Position numbers and translations under genes: made by a program | Part shown: positions 51,863 to 61,092 of the stretch, piece by piece | How the letters are laid out: every line of letters starts with the position of its first letter | How positions within the stretch are numbered: the first letter of the stretch is position 1 | NCBI RefSeq assembly: GCF_029892105.1 | Contig: NZ_JARZAJ010000007.1 | Location: 1 to 64,000 of the forward strand | From: Kitasatospora sp. GP82 | GTDB taxonomy: Bacteria > Actinomycetota > Actinomycetes > Streptomycetales > Streptomycetaceae | DNA length: 64,000 nt | Direction: 5' to 3' | Notes under the pieces: model-generated | Told to the model about the DNA's origin: nothing | Databases searched by the model: none | What the model saw: only the letters and a program-made list of their open reading frames with translations

Positions 51863-53254
51863 ATGGACACTTCGGCAGGCTCGACCCACCAGCCCATCCC
51901 ACCCTCCCGCGCCCAGCGCCGTATCGCCCGCACCCACCGTTGGCGCAGAGACACCACGGAGCTCGCGGCGGTCTTCAGCGCCGTCGCCGTCGCCGACCTG
52001 GTCGCCAATGTGGTGGTGCACGGCCACGACGGCCCTGTCCTGCTCTTCGCCTCGGCCGCCGCACTGCTCGCCACTGCGGTCTGCCACGCCTGGTGGGCAC
52101 ACCGGCACCCGCACGCACCACCCGCACCCGATCCCGGCGCACCGCCCGGGGAGGACCCGGTGACCGGACCACTGCGGGACTTCGAACAGACCGCGCTCTG
52201 GCGGATCCGCGCCACCGTCTCCGACGCCCCCGGCAGCCTGGCCCGGGTGGCCACGGCGCTGGCCGGACTCCAGGTGAACATCGTCTCGATGCAGGCCCAC
52301 CCGCTGCCGACCGCGACGGTGGACGAGTTCCTGGTCCGCGCACCGCGTACGCTCACCCGTGCCGAGCTGGCCGCCGCGATCGCCACCGCCGGGGGCCACG
52401 ACATCTGGACCGACCCGGCGGACGCGCACGACCTGGTGGATGTGCCGACCCACGTCCTGGCCCTGGCCACCCGGACAGCGCTGGACGCCGCCGAACTTCC
52501 GGTGGCACTGCGGCAGCTGTTCGGCCGCTGCACCATCCGGCAGTACCCGGACGGCGGTCAGCAGGCGGCGGCCGGGATCGACGGCCATGTGATGCGGCTG
52601 CCCGTGCCCTCCGGCGACCTGATCGAACTGACCAGGCCGCATCTGCCGTTCACCCCGACCGAGTTCGCCCGCGCCCAGGCGCTGGTCGAGCTGGACAGCC
52701 TGCTCGGGCCGCGCGTCCCCAAGGTCGAGGCCCGCCTCAGTCTCCCCGCGGGCACCGACCTGACGGTCCGCCGGGCGGACACCCACGACAAGGCCGCCGC
52801 ACTGGCCATGCACCGGCGCTGCTCGGTGGACACACTGCGCAAGCGCTACCACGGGCCGGTCAGGGACGCCGACAAGTACCTGGACCACCTGCTCGACCCC
52901 CGGCACGGCCAGACCCTGGCGGTGGAGGCCGCGGACGGGCGGATCGTCGCGCTCGCCCATCTGATGTGGGACGACGACAGCGCCGAGGTGGCACTGCTGA
53001 TCGAGGACGACTGGCAGCGGCGCGGCCTCGGCGTCGACCTGCTGCGGCGGATGGCGGCGCTGGCCCTGGAGGCCGGAGTGCAGACGGTGTACGCCGTCAC
53101 CCACGCCTCCAACACCGGGCTGATCGCCACCATGCGGCGGCTGGCCGCCCCGCTCGACTACCAGGTCGAGGAGGGCACCATGGTGATCACCGCTCACCTC
53201 GCCGAGGCCGCCGAGCAACTCCCGACCCCCTGGCCGACCGGCCCGGGCCGCTGA
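51863..53254 (+). CDS. Membrane-ACT-GNAT fusion acetyltransferase
   Basis: A 463-residue fusion. Residues 33-80 hold two hydrophobic stretches (ELAAVFSAVAVADLVANVVV and GPVLLFASAAALLATAVCHAWW), a probable membrane hairpin. An ACT domain (about 112-175) reads DAPGSLARVATALAGLQVNIVSMQAHPLP and so should bind a small ligand, usually an amino acid. The C-terminal GNAT domain (about 300-445) has the acetyl-CoA loop DDWQRRGLGVDLLRRM. This suggests an acetyltransferase switched by an amino acid at the membrane. The substrate may be a protein lysine or a small amine. The fusion is rare. Confidence 0.82.
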   Translation: MDTSAGSTHQPIPPSRAQRRIARTHRWRRDTTELAAVFSAVAVADLVANVVVHGHDGPVLLFASAAALLATAVCHAWWAHRHPHAPPAPDPGAPPGEDPVTGPLRDFEQTALWRIRATVSDAPGSLARVATALAGLQVNIVSMQAHPLPTATVDEFLVRAPRTLTRAELAAAIATAGGHDIWTDPADAHDLVDVPTHVLALATRTALDAAELPVALRQLFGRCTIRQYPDGGQQAAAGIDGHVMRLPVPSGDLIELTRPHLPFTPTEFARAQALVELDSLLGPRVPKVEARLSLPAGTDLTVRRADTHDKAAALAMHRRCSVDTLRKRYHGPVRDADKYLDHLLDPRHGQTLAVEAADGRIVALAHLMWDDDSAEVALLIEDDWQRRGLGVDLLRRMAALALEAGVQTVYAVTHASNTGLIATMRRLAAPLDYQVEEGTMVITAHLAEAAEQLPTPWPTGPGR

Positions 53255-53274
53255 CCGGGCGAAGCACGGAGAGC

Positions 53275-53570
53275 TGCGCAAGCCCCCCCCCGGGGGGGCG
53301 CGGGGCTCTGCGCGAAGCACGGAAAGGGGCGCGGGGCTCTGCTGGTCAAACCACCTGCGCGAGACGGAAGGGCGCCCGGGTCGGGCCCGGTACGTCGGCA
53401 TGCCGTTCCTCGTGAGCTCGCGGTGGGGCGGTGCAACGTGCTCGACCGAAGTCGGTGCAGCACCGTACCTTCCGCGTCCGCGCACGTGGTCTGATCAGCA
53501 GGGCCCCGCGCCTGTGACTGGTCGGCCCGCGCCCCTGAGGAGCAACCCCTTGCCCCTGGGACAGCCCGCT
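53275..53570. repeat. Dispersed Streptomyces-type intergenic repeat region
   Basis: This lies in the 500-bp gap before murT and holds no supportable gene. Motifs of the form GCGCGGGGCTCTGC occur twice (about 53298-53340), interrupted by G and C runs. A block rich in CGCGCCCCTG, ACTGGTC and CCCTTGCCCC follows near 53510-53570. These resemble the common dispersed GGGGCGCGGGGAACTGCGC family of streptomycetes. They may form hairpins. Confidence 0.5.
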
Positions 53571-53752
53571 GGGACCGGCCGCAGGCCCCCCTGCCGAGGG
53601 CCCGTCAGAGCTCTGCCGGGGCAGTCCTGGCAGGCCGCATGGGGTCCGGGACTCGGAGCCCGGGCGCGGAGTGGGTAGGCTGGGCCCGTCCCCGCCGCCC
53701 GACGGTCCCCGCACGACCAGGGCGGTGCCGCAGCAAGGAGGAACCACTGAGC

Positions 53753-55015
53753 ATGCCAGGCACCGATTCGGAGGCCACGGCCGCACGCGAAGCCTCACTG
53801 CCCGCCCGCGCCAAGATCGCCGTGACGGCGGGCCGGGTCGCCGCCGCCCTCTCGCAGAAGGCCGGCCGAGGCAGTGGCTCGGTGATCGGCGGCAAGGTCG
53901 CCCTCAAGCTCGACCCCGATCTGCTCGCCACCCTGGCCGAGCACCTGGATGTGGTCCTGGTCAGCGCGACCAACGGCAAGACCACCACAACCCGGCTGAT
54001 CGCCGAGGCCCTGCGCGCCGCAGGCCCGGTGGTCTCCAACGCGCTGGGCGCCAACATGCCCGCCGGTATCACCGCCGCGCTGGCCGGTGGCTCGGACGCC
54101 AAGTTCGGCGTGATCGAGGTCGATGAGAAGTACCTGGCCGGGGTCGCCCGCGACACCCGTCCCAAGGCCATAGCGCTGCTGAACCTCTCGCGCGACCAGC
54201 TCGACCGGGCCGCCGAGACCCGGATGATGGCCGAGAAGTGGCGCGAGGGCCTCAAGGACACCGACGCGGTGATCATCGCCAACGCGGACGACCCGCTGGT
54301 GACCTGGGCCGCCTCCTCCTGCCGCAAGGTGGTCTGGGTGGCCGCCGGTCAGGCGTGGAAGGAGGACGCCTGGTCCTGCCCGTCCTGCGGTGGTGTGATG
54401 CAGCGCCCCGGCGACGACTGGTTCTGCCAGGACTGCGGCTTCCGCCGCCCGCAGCCGCACTGGGCGCTCCAGGGCACCCATGTCATCGACCCGCAGCGCG
54501 GCGCCTGGCCGATCCAGCTCCAGCTGCCCGGCCGGGCCAACCTGGCCAACGCCACCAGCTCGGCCGCCGTGGCCGCGGTCTTCGGCGTGCCGCCGCAGGT
54601 CGCCCTCCAGCGGATGCAGACCGTGACCGCGGTCGCGGGCCGCTACGACGTGGTCTCGTACCTGGGCCGCGATGTGCGCCTGCTGCTGGCGAAGAACCCG
54701 GCCGGCTGGCTGGAGACCTTCTCGCTGATCGACCAGCCCCCGGCCCCGGTGGTCCTCTCGGTCAACGCCATGGACGCCGACGGCACCGACACCTCCTGGC
54801 TGTGGGACGTGGACTACGAGCGCCTGGCCGGCCACCCGATCTTCGTGATGGGCCAGCGCAAGCTGGACCTGGCCGTCCGCCTCGAGGTCGCCGGGCTGCA
54901 GTTCCAGGTGGTCGACACCCTGGAACAGGCCGTACAGATGGCACCGCCCGGACGGATCGAGGCGATCGCCAACTACACCGCGTTCCAGCAGCTGCGCAAG
55001 GCGGTGGCGAACTGA
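53753..55015 (+). CDS. murT: MurT: lipid II isoglutaminyl synthase, Mur-ligase subunit
   Basis: A 420-residue Mur-ligase-like protein that with GatD amidates the D-glutamate of lipid II. The ATP loop is VVLVSATNGKTTTTRLIAEAL (residues 65-85), followed by GANMPAGITAAL. A four-Cys zinc ribbon typical of MurT reads CPSCGGVMQRPGDDWFCQDCG near residues 207-227. The C-terminal ligase domain (MurT_C, DUF1727) ends at residue 420. Start 53753 has AAGGAGG upstream. The downstream GatD start overlaps the stop (TGATG, 55013-55017), which fits production of an equimolar complex. Confidence 0.95.
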   Translation: MPGTDSEATAAREASLPARAKIAVTAGRVAAALSQKAGRGSGSVIGGKVALKLDPDLLATLAEHLDVVLVSATNGKTTTTRLIAEALRAAGPVVSNALGANMPAGITAALAGGSDAKFGVIEVDEKYLAGVARDTRPKAIALLNLSRDQLDRAAETRMMAEKWREGLKDTDAVIIANADDPLVTWAASSCRKVVWVAAGQAWKEDAWSCPSCGGVMQRPGDDWFCQDCGFRRPQPHWALQGTHVIDPQRGAWPIQLQLPGRANLANATSSAAVAAVFGVPPQVALQRMQTVTAVAGRYDVVSYLGRDVRLLLAKNPAGWLETFSLIDQPPAPVVLSVNAMDADGTDTSWLWDVDYERLAGHPIFVMGQRKLDLAVRLEVAGLQFQVVDTLEQAVQMAPPGRIEAIANYTAFQQLRKAVAN

Positions 55016-55821
55016 TGTCCTTCCCCACCGGTCACCCGCAGCAGTACGAACCGCAGCAGCCTGCGCCGCAGCAGTACGGAAGGTCTTCCCGGATGAGTGA
55101 CAGCAGCCTGCGTCTGGTGTGGGTCTACCCCGACCTGCTCAGCACCTACGGCGACCGGGGCAACGCCCTGGTCGTGGAGCGCCGGGCCCGCCAGCGCGGG
55201 CTCGGGGTGCAGCGCATCGACGTCCGCTCCGACCAGGCCGTGCCGACCAGCGGCGACATCTACCTGATCGGCGGCGGCGAGGACCGTCCGCAGCGGCTCG
55301 CGGCCGAGCGCCTGCGGAACGACTCGGGCCTCGTCCGGGCCGCGGAGAACGGCGCGATCATCCTCGCGGTCTGCGCCGGGTACCAGATCCTCGGCCACGA
55401 GTTCGTCAACGACCTCGGCGAGCGCGAGCCCGGTCTCGGCCTGCTCGATGTCTGGACCACCCGGGGCGAGGGCGCCCGCTGCGTCGGCGACGTGCTCGCC
55501 GAGGTGGACCCGCGCCTCGGTCTGCCGCAGCTGACCGGCTTCGAGAACCACCAGGGTGTCACCCACCTCGGCCAGGGCGTCTCGCCGTTCGCGAACGTCC
55601 AGGTCGGCCGGGGCAACGGCACCGGGGACGGCACCGAGGGCGCCTGGCGGGACACCGTCTTCGGCACCTACCTGCACGGCCCGGTGATGGCCCGCAACCC
55701 CGCCGTCGCCGACATGCTGATCAAGCTGGCGCTGGACGTGAACGCACTGCCGCCGGCCGACACCACCTGGTACGACGCGCTGCGCGCCGAGCGGATCGCC
55801 GCGACCCGCCAGCCCGCCTGA
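55015..55821 (+). CDS. gatD: GatD: lipid II isoglutaminyl synthase, glutaminase subunit
   Basis: A 268-residue class I glutamine amidotransferase (CobB/CobQ type) that feeds ammonia to MurT. The nucleophile Cys is in IILAVCAGYQILGHEF, with the helix TYGDRGNALVVERRARQRG before it and the conserved His in FGTYLHGPVMARNP. The ATG at 55015 shares a base with the murT stop. It gives a Pro/Gln-rich leader that keeps in-frame low complexity like many Streptomyces N-termini. An alternative ATG at 55093 begins the conserved core directly. Confidence 0.93.
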   Translation: MSFPTGHPQQYEPQQPAPQQYGRSSRMSDSSLRLVWVYPDLLSTYGDRGNALVVERRARQRGLGVQRIDVRSDQAVPTSGDIYLIGGGEDRPQRLAAERLRNDSGLVRAAENGAIILAVCAGYQILGHEFVNDLGEREPGLGLLDVWTTRGEGARCVGDVLAEVDPRLGLPQLTGFENHQGVTHLGQGVSPFANVQVGRGNGTGDGTEGAWRDTVFGTYLHGPVMARNPAVADMLIKLALDVNALPPADTTWYDALRAERIAATRQPA

Positions 55822-55907
55822 TCTCCTCGTGGAGAGACGCCATGACCGGCGCTTGGGCATCCACCTGACCGGATAGCGGTCGGCCGATGCCCAAGCGCCT
55901 CCACATG

Positions 55908-55955
55908 TACGACAATGCAGCCGTACGACAACGCAGCCGTACGACATTCGGCTGC
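55908..55955. repeat. 16-bp tandem repeats in the gap before pfkA
   Basis: TACGACAATGCAGCCG (55908-55923) is followed at once by TACGACAACGCAGCCG (55924-55939), then a degenerate third unit starting TACGACATTCGG (55940). The rest of the 338-bp gap (55822-56159) shows no gene. The repeats may be a binding site near the pfkA promoter or slippage duplications. Confidence 0.6.
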
Positions 55956-56159
55956 ACGACAACAGTCCTCTGGGCGCACACCCTCCTCGGCGTCCAGTGC
56001 AGTTCCGCGCGGGTGCGCCGACGGCGCCGCTCCCGCGTCGGCGCCTGCCCGGCCGGACGCAGGAGCCGTATGCTGCTCTCTGACCTGATTCGATCACCCG
56101 TGTCCGATTCGGGTGGGTGGTAGTCCGGCCGTCCGGTTCTGCTCGGGAGTTGCAAAGCG

Positions 56160-57185
56160 ATGCGTATTGGTGTGCTGACCAGCGGCGGTGACTGCCCCGG
56201 CCTGAACGCCGTGATCCGTTCCGTGGTCCACCGGGGGGTGGTCGACCACGGCGACGAGATCGTCGGGTTCCAGGACGGCTGGCGCGGGCTCCTGGAGGGT
56301 GTCCACCGGCCCCTGACCCTCGACTCGGTGAGCGGCATCCTGGCTCAGGGCGGCACCATCCTGGGCTCCTCGCGCGTTCAGCCGAGCCACCTGCGGGATG
56401 GCGTCGAACGTGCCAAGAGGCACTGCCAGGACCTCGGCATCGACGCGATCATCCCGATCGGCGGCGAGGGCACCCTCAAGGCCGCCAAGCTGATGAGCGA
56501 CGCGGGCCTGCCGGTGGTCGGCGTCCCCAAGACCATCGACAACGACATCGCCTGCACCGATGTCACCTTCGGCTTCGACACCGCCGTCTCGGTCGCCACC
56601 GAAGCCCTCGACCGGCTGAAGACCACCGCCGAGTCGCACCAGCGCGTCATGGTGGTCGAGGTGATGGGCCGCCACACCGGCTGGATCGCGCTCAACGCCG
56701 GTATGGCCGCCGGTGCGCACGCGATCGTGGTCCCGGAGCGCCCGTTCCACATCGACAAGCTGACCGAGGTGGTCCGCGAGCGCTTCGACCGGCAGAAGAA
56801 GTTCGCCATCGTGGTCTGCGCCGAGGGCGCCAAGCCCGAGCCCGGCACCATGCACTGGGAAGAGGGCAGCAAGGACATCTACGGCCACGAGCGCTTCACC
56901 GGCATCGCCACCCAGCTCTCCCGCGAGCTGGAGCACCGCCTCGGCAAGGAGGCCCGCCCGGTGATCCTCGGCCACACCCAGCGCGGCGGCACCCCCACGG
57001 CGTACGACCGGGTGCTCGCCACCCGCTTCGGCTGGCACGCCGTGGAGGCCGCCCACAAGGGCGCCTTCGGCCACATCACCGCTCTCCAGGGCACCGAGAT
57101 CAAGCTGGTCCCGCTGGCGGACGCGGTCGCCGAGCTGAAGACCGTCCCGGCCGAGCGCTACGTCGAGGCCGAGACCGTCATCTGA
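56160..57185 (+). CDS. pfkA: 6-phosphofructokinase, ATP type
   Basis: A 341-residue phosphofructokinase phosphorylating fructose 6-phosphate in glycolysis. The phosphoryl-donor motif is IGGEGTLKAAKLM, with Gly at the position that is Asp in pyrophosphate-dependent enzymes. The following PKTIDNDIACTDVTFGFDTA has Lys in the second discriminating position, a combination reported for ATP-dependent streptomycete PFKs. VVEVMGRHTGWIAL holds the fructose-phosphate Arg/His and Gly. The ATG follows GGGAGTTGCAAAGCG. A perfect hairpin follows the stop. Confidence 0.96.
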   Translation: MRIGVLTSGGDCPGLNAVIRSVVHRGVVDHGDEIVGFQDGWRGLLEGVHRPLTLDSVSGILAQGGTILGSSRVQPSHLRDGVERAKRHCQDLGIDAIIPIGGEGTLKAAKLMSDAGLPVVGVPKTIDNDIACTDVTFGFDTAVSVATEALDRLKTTAESHQRVMVVEVMGRHTGWIALNAGMAAGAHAIVVPERPFHIDKLTEVVRERFDRQKKFAIVVCAEGAKPEPGTMHWEEGSKDIYGHERFTGIATQLSRELEHRLGKEARPVILGHTQRGGTPTAYDRVLATRFGWHAVEAAHKGAFGHITALQGTEIKLVPLADAVAELKTVPAERYVEAETVI

Positions 57186-57200
57186 CCTCCGGTCCGACGT

Positions 57201-57253
57201 CCGACGGCCGGTCACCTTCTGCGAGAGTTCCGCGGAAGGTGACCGGCCGTCGG
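57201..57253. terminator. Terminator after pfkA
   Basis: A perfect 19-bp stem (57201-57219 with 57235-57253; arms contain GACGGCCGGTCACCTTC) with a 15-base loop begins 15 bases after the pfkA stop. A T-rich run is lacking. Confidence 0.85.
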
Positions 57254-57366
57254 TCTGTGCGAGCTCGACCGCGGCGGCGCTGCGGATGGTGTGCGAAGCT
57301 GCGAGGGACCTTTCCGGGCCCCGCTCGTGCAGGGGCGTGGCCTGCCCGCCACCACCGGAGGCCGGT

Positions 57367-58227
57367 TCACACGTCGCGGCGCCGTACGACGACCAGCGCG
57401 AGGACGATCGCGACGAACGGCCAGAGCGCGAGCACGATCCAGGATCCGGGGACCGTGGCCGTGTACCCCAGCCTGTCGGGCCCCGGCTCCCAGTACTCCA
57501 GCAGGCGCTTCCAGGCGGTGACCACCATCATGTGGTTGACGTCGGCGGACCAGCGCTTGGAGTCCGAGAACATCGGCTGCAGCATCAGCAGGGTGAAGGC
57601 GGTGGTGGTCATGGTGGCCGCGCTGTGCCGGATCAGGACACCCAGGCCCACGCCGATCACCGCGCAGACCGGGGCCAGCAGCGCGGACGCCACGACGGCC
57701 CGCAGCACGCCGTGCTGGCTGAACGAGACTCCGGCGTGCCGCCCGTTCAGAATGGCCTGCGAGACCGTGAACGAGCCGATCGAGATGACCGTGCCGACCA
57801 CGGTCCAGACCGCGGCGACGACCGCCGCCTTGGCGAGCACCACCGAACCGCGTGCGGGCACCGCCACGGTGGTGGTGCGGATCAGCCCGCTGCCGTACTC
57901 GCTGACGACGGCGAGTGCACCGATGCTGCCGGCGACGAGCATCAGCGTCATGTAGCCGGCGGGCGAGTACGCGTCGAACACCAGGAACCCCTGGTCGGTC
58001 CGCGCGTCCGGGCTGATCTTCCCAATGTTGTAGTACTCCGCCAGCGACGCCGCCGCGGACGACCCGATGACGAAGAGCATGACGAAGGCGAGCGTCCACG
58101 GGGTGGAGCGCAGCGATCGCGTCTTGATCCACTCGGAGGCGAGCAAGTCGCCGAAGCGGGCCGGCGGCTCGGCGGCGGGCGCGGGCGCGGCCGCAGTGAT
58201 GGGGGGAACGGAGGCGAGTGTGGTCAT
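57367..58227 (-). CDS. ABC-2 type transporter permease
   Basis: A 286-residue membrane protein with an N-terminal Pro/Ala-rich cytoplasmic tail, then the permease opening RFGDLLASEWIKTRSLRSTPWTLAFVMLFVIG. About six hydrophobic segments follow, ending in WIVLALWPFVAIVLALVVVRRRDV. It belongs to the ABC-2/NatB-like families that export small peptides, antibiotics or cell-envelope components. Its ATG at 58227 overlaps the stop of the ATPase gene (ATGA), so the two form one transporter. The substrate is unknown. The transporter faces a histidine kinase-regulator pair on the other strand, as in antibiotic-sensing modules. Confidence 0.9.
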   Translation of the reverse strand: MTTLASVPPITAAAPAPAAEPPARFGDLLASEWIKTRSLRSTPWTLAFVMLFVIGSSAAASLAEYYNIGKISPDARTDQGFLVFDAYSPAGYMTLMLVAGSIGALAVVSEYGSGLIRTTTVAVPARGSVVLAKAAVVAAVWTVVGTVISIGSFTVSQAILNGRHAGVSFSQHGVLRAVVASALLAPVCAVIGVGLGVLIRHSAATMTTTAFTLLMLQPMFSDSKRWSADVNHMMVVTAWKRLLEYWEPGPDRLGYTATVPGSWIVLALWPFVAIVLALVVVRRRDV

Positions 58228-59144
58228 CGGGGTCGTCCTGCCAGGTATTCGACGCTGCCGGCGGTCAGTTCCATGAAGGCCTCCTCCAACGAGGCGCTGC
58301 GGGTGGTCAGTTCGTGCAGCAGGATCCGATGCTCGAAGGCGAGCGCCCCGATCCGGTCGGCTGGCAGCCCGGTCACGGCGAGCCGCTCGGCTCCGGCCGA
58401 ACCCTCCGGCTCGACCGACGCGCCGGCCGCGGTGAGCAGCACAGTCAGCTCGGCGGCCTGCGGGGTGCCGACCACGACGCTGAGGCGGGTGCTGCGGGCC
58501 GCGAAGCTCCGCACCGACTCGGCGGCGATCAGCCGGCCCTGGCCGATGACGACGAGCTGGTCGGCGGTCTGCTCCATCTCCGACATCAGGTGGCTGGAGA
58601 GGAAGACCGTGCGGCCCTCGGCGGCCAGTCGGCGGAAGAGGTGGCGGACCCAGAGCACGCCCTCCGGGTCCATGCCGTTGATCGGTTCGTCGAACATCAG
58701 CACGGGTGGGTCGCCGAGCAGGGTGGTGGCGATGCCGAGCCGCTGCTTCATGCCGAGCGAGAACCCGCCGATCCGGCGGCGCGCCGCCTCGGTCAGGCCG
58801 ACCTCTTGCAGCACCTCCTCCACCCGGCGCAGCGGGATGCCGTTGCTGCGGGCCAGCGCCGTCAGGTGGGCTGCGGCGGTCCGTCCGCCGTGGACGTGCC
58901 CCGCATCGAGCAGGGCGCCGACGTGCCGCAGGCCGCGCGGGTGGCTGGGGAACGGGACGCCGCTGACGGTGGCGGTGCCTCCGGTGGGCGTGTCCAGGCC
59001 GAGGATCATCCGCAGCGTGGTGGTCTTGCCGGCGCCGTTGGGTCCGAGGAACCCGGTGACCTGCCCGGGCTGGACGGTGAACGACAGCTGGTCGACGGCG
59101 GTCTTGCCGCCGTACATCTTGGTGAGTTCGTTGACTTCGATCAC
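58224..59144 (-). CDS. ABC transporter ATP-binding protein
   Basis: A 306-residue ATPase of the BcrA/DRI/CcmA type. It begins VIEVNELTKMYGGKTAVDQLSFTVQPGQVTGFLGPNGAGKTTTLRMILG. Walker A is GPNGAGKTT, the signature is FSLGMKQRLGIATTLLG, Walker B is VLMFDEPING, and the C-terminal extension has the usual drug-exporter form. The GTG at 59144 gives the standard family start; the longer frame adds only a Pro/Arg tail. It is coupled to the permease gene. The divergent two-component system probably controls it. Confidence 0.93.
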   Translation of the reverse strand: MIEVNELTKMYGGKTAVDQLSFTVQPGQVTGFLGPNGAGKTTTLRMILGLDTPTGGTATVSGVPFPSHPRGLRHVGALLDAGHVHGGRTAAAHLTALARSNGIPLRRVEEVLQEVGLTEAARRRIGGFSLGMKQRLGIATTLLGDPPVLMFDEPINGMDPEGVLWVRHLFRRLAAEGRTVFLSSHLMSEMEQTADQLVVIGQGRLIAAESVRSFAARSTRLSVVVGTPQAAELTVLLTAAGASVEPEGSAGAERLAVTGLPADRIGALAFEHRILLHELTTRSASLEEAFMELTAGSVEYLAGRPR

Positions 59145-59275
59145 GGCCCCAACCCTGCCGGTCGGGCCCCGGCCGGGGCATTGGGCCGGGGGCGGCATTC
59201 GCGCGGGCCGGTTGGCCCTGGGACGTACGTCCGTGGGCCAATGTCCCGCGGGCGGCAGCCGGATAGTCTCGCGGG

Positions 59276-60433
59276 ATGACGAAGACGAGGCTGATGACCT
59301 GGGGCGGGGGTGTGCTGTACCCCGTCATGCTGCTGCTGGTGGGCGTCGCGCCCCGCGCGTCCGGCGGCCTGCACGCCATCGGGACACTGTTCGCTTCCAG
59401 CCTGCTCATCGGGGTGCTGCGCCACAAGCCGCTACTGGCACTGGCGATGACGCTGCTCGGCTCCCTCGTCATGGTGCCGCTCAGCCTGGGCCAGAGTCCG
59501 ATCCGGTTCGCCTCGTTCCTGGCGGTGGACCTCGTCCTGGGCCTCGTCGTCGCCACCCGGTCGCGGCGCGCCGCGACCGTCGCCGTCGCGCTGTCGTCCA
59601 CGCTGCAGATCCTGACCATCGTCGGCTTCACGCACGGGCCGAACGGCTTGTTCGGCGGCGTGATCGCCTTCCTGGTGCTGGCCACCTCCTGCGTGATCGG
59701 CCTGCTGATCCGCGAGCGCCGCGAGCACGCGGTGGTCCTGCGCTCGCAGGAGGTGGCCGAGGCGGTGACGGCCGAACGACTAAGGATCGCCCGGGAGTTG
59801 CACGACATGGTCGCGCACAGCATCGGCATCATCGCCATCCAGGCCGGGGTGGGCAGCCGGGTCATCGAGACGCAGCCCGCGCAGGCCCGCGAGGCGCTGC
59901 GGGCCATCGAGTCCACCAGCCGGGAGACCCTGTCGGGCCTTCGGCGCACGCTGGTGGCGCTCCGTCAGGCCGACCCGGCCGCGGCCTCGGGGCAGGCACC
60001 GCTCGCCCCCGCGCCGGGTCTCGCGGACGTCGACCGGCTGGCGGCGGCGACCGCGGACGCAGGGGTCCGGGTCGAGGTGAGCTGGAGCGGGGAGCGGCGT
60101 CAACTCCCCGGCGACATCGACCTGTCCGCCTACCGTATCGTGCAGGAGGCGGTGACCAACGTGGTCCGCCACGCTGCCGTCGGGCACTGCCGGGTGGCCA
60201 TCGAGTACGGGGACGAGGAGTTGTCCGTGGAGGTCGTCGACGACGGTCGCGGGATGCCGGGCACGGCGGGCTCGGGCTTCGGTATCACCGGTATGCGGGA
60301 GCGCGTCAGTCTGCTGAACGGCCGCTTCAGCGCCGGACCGCGCCCCGAGGGCGGCTTCCGGGTGGCGGCCAGACTACCGCTGCCCGAGCCTGTCGCGCCC
60401 GAGCGGGTCACGGGTGCGGCGGAGGTCCGATGA
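59276..60433 (+). CDS. NarL-type sensor histidine kinase
   Basis: A 385-residue HisKA_3 kinase. Four to five membrane helices occupy residues 10-145 (LTWGGGVLYPVMLLLVGVAPRA, LFASSLLIGVL, LALAMTLLGSLVMVPL, FLVLATSCVIGLLI). They are followed by the dimerisation helix with the phosphoacceptor His in RIARELHDMVAHSIGIIAIQAG. The ATP part has AYRIVQEAVTNVVRHA and EVVDDGRGMPGTAGSGFGITGMRERV. The stop overlaps the regulator start (ATGA, 60430-60433). It lies next to an ABC exporter, a common pairing for sensing envelope-active compounds. Confidence 0.94.
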   Translation: MTKTRLMTWGGGVLYPVMLLLVGVAPRASGGLHAIGTLFASSLLIGVLRHKPLLALAMTLLGSLVMVPLSLGQSPIRFASFLAVDLVLGLVVATRSRRAATVAVALSSTLQILTIVGFTHGPNGLFGGVIAFLVLATSCVIGLLIRERREHAVVLRSQEVAEAVTAERLRIARELHDMVAHSIGIIAIQAGVGSRVIETQPAQAREALRAIESTSRETLSGLRRTLVALRQADPAAASGQAPLAPAPGLADVDRLAAATADAGVRVEVSWSGERRQLPGDIDLSAYRIVQEAVTNVVRHAAVGHCRVAIEYGDEELSVEVVDDGRGMPGTAGSGFGITGMRERVSLLNGRFSAGPRPEGGFRVAARLPLPEPVAPERVTGAAEVR

Positions 60434-61092
60434 GCGTCCGTGTCGTGCTCGTCGACGACCAGCCGCTGGTGCGGTCCGGGCTGCGTGTGCTCATGGCCGA
60501 CACCCCCGATCTGGACGTCGTCGGCGAGGCCGCGACGGGCGCCGAGGCGGTCCAACTGGTCAGGGACGTCGGCCCGGACGTGGTGGTGATGGACATCCGG
60601 ATGCCCGGCATGGACGGGATCGAGGCCACGCGCCTGATCACGGCCGGTCCGGGGGCGACGCGTGTCCTGGTCCTGACCACCTTCGACGAGGACGACCACG
60701 TCTACGGCGCGCTCCGGGCCGGCGCCAGCGGATTCGCGGTCAAGGACATGGCGCTGGACGACATCCTCGCGGCGATCCGCGTGGTCGCCGCCGGTGACGC
60801 CCTGATCGCGCCGGGCGTGACGCGTCGTCTGATCGCGGACTTCGTCCAACGCCCCGGGCCTGCCCCGGAGCGCGCCCTGCGACCGGTCGAGGGCATCACC
60901 GAGCGGGAACAGGAAGTCCTGACCCTGGTCGGACTCGGCCGGTCGAACAGCGAGATCGCGGCCGAACTCTTCATCACGGTAGCCACCGCCAAGTCGCACG
61001 TGGCACGGCTGTTCACCAAGCTGGGCGCCCGGGACCGGGTGCAACTCGTGATCACCGCCTATGAGATGGGGCTGGTCACGACGCCCCGCTGA
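60430..61092 (+). CDS. LuxR/NarL family response regulator
   Basis: A 220-residue response regulator. The receiver domain has the acidic pair VDD at residues 8-10, the phospho-accepting Asp55 (VVMDIRMPG), a conserved Thr and the Lys of FAVKDMALDD. A LuxR-type HTH occupies about residues 152-205: ITEREQEVLTLVGLGRSNSEIAAELFITVATAKSHVARLFTKLGARDRVQL. It pairs with the upstream kinase and likely controls the divergent ABC transporter. No regulator half-sites were identified. Confidence 0.95.
   Translation: MSVRVVLVDDQPLVRSGLRVLMADTPDLDVVGEAATGAEAVQLVRDVGPDVVVMDIRMPGMDGIEATRLITAGPGATRVLVLTTFDEDDHVYGALRAGASGFAVKDMALDDILAAIRVVAAGDALIAPGVTRRLIADFVQRPGPAPERALRPVEGITEREQEVLTLVGLGRSNSEIAAELFITVATAKSHVARLFTKLGARDRVQLVITAYEMGLVTTPR

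Noticed and set aside
53346..53798. Minus-strand frame of about 150 codons in the gap before murT
   Set aside because: It covers dispersed GC-rich repeats, has no family or ribosome site, and runs into the murT promoter.
57286..61092. A single plus-strand frame of 1268 codons ending in the response regulator
   Set aside because: Only its last 220 codons, from 60430, are real; the rest is antisense to the ABC permease and ATPase or out of frame with the kinase.
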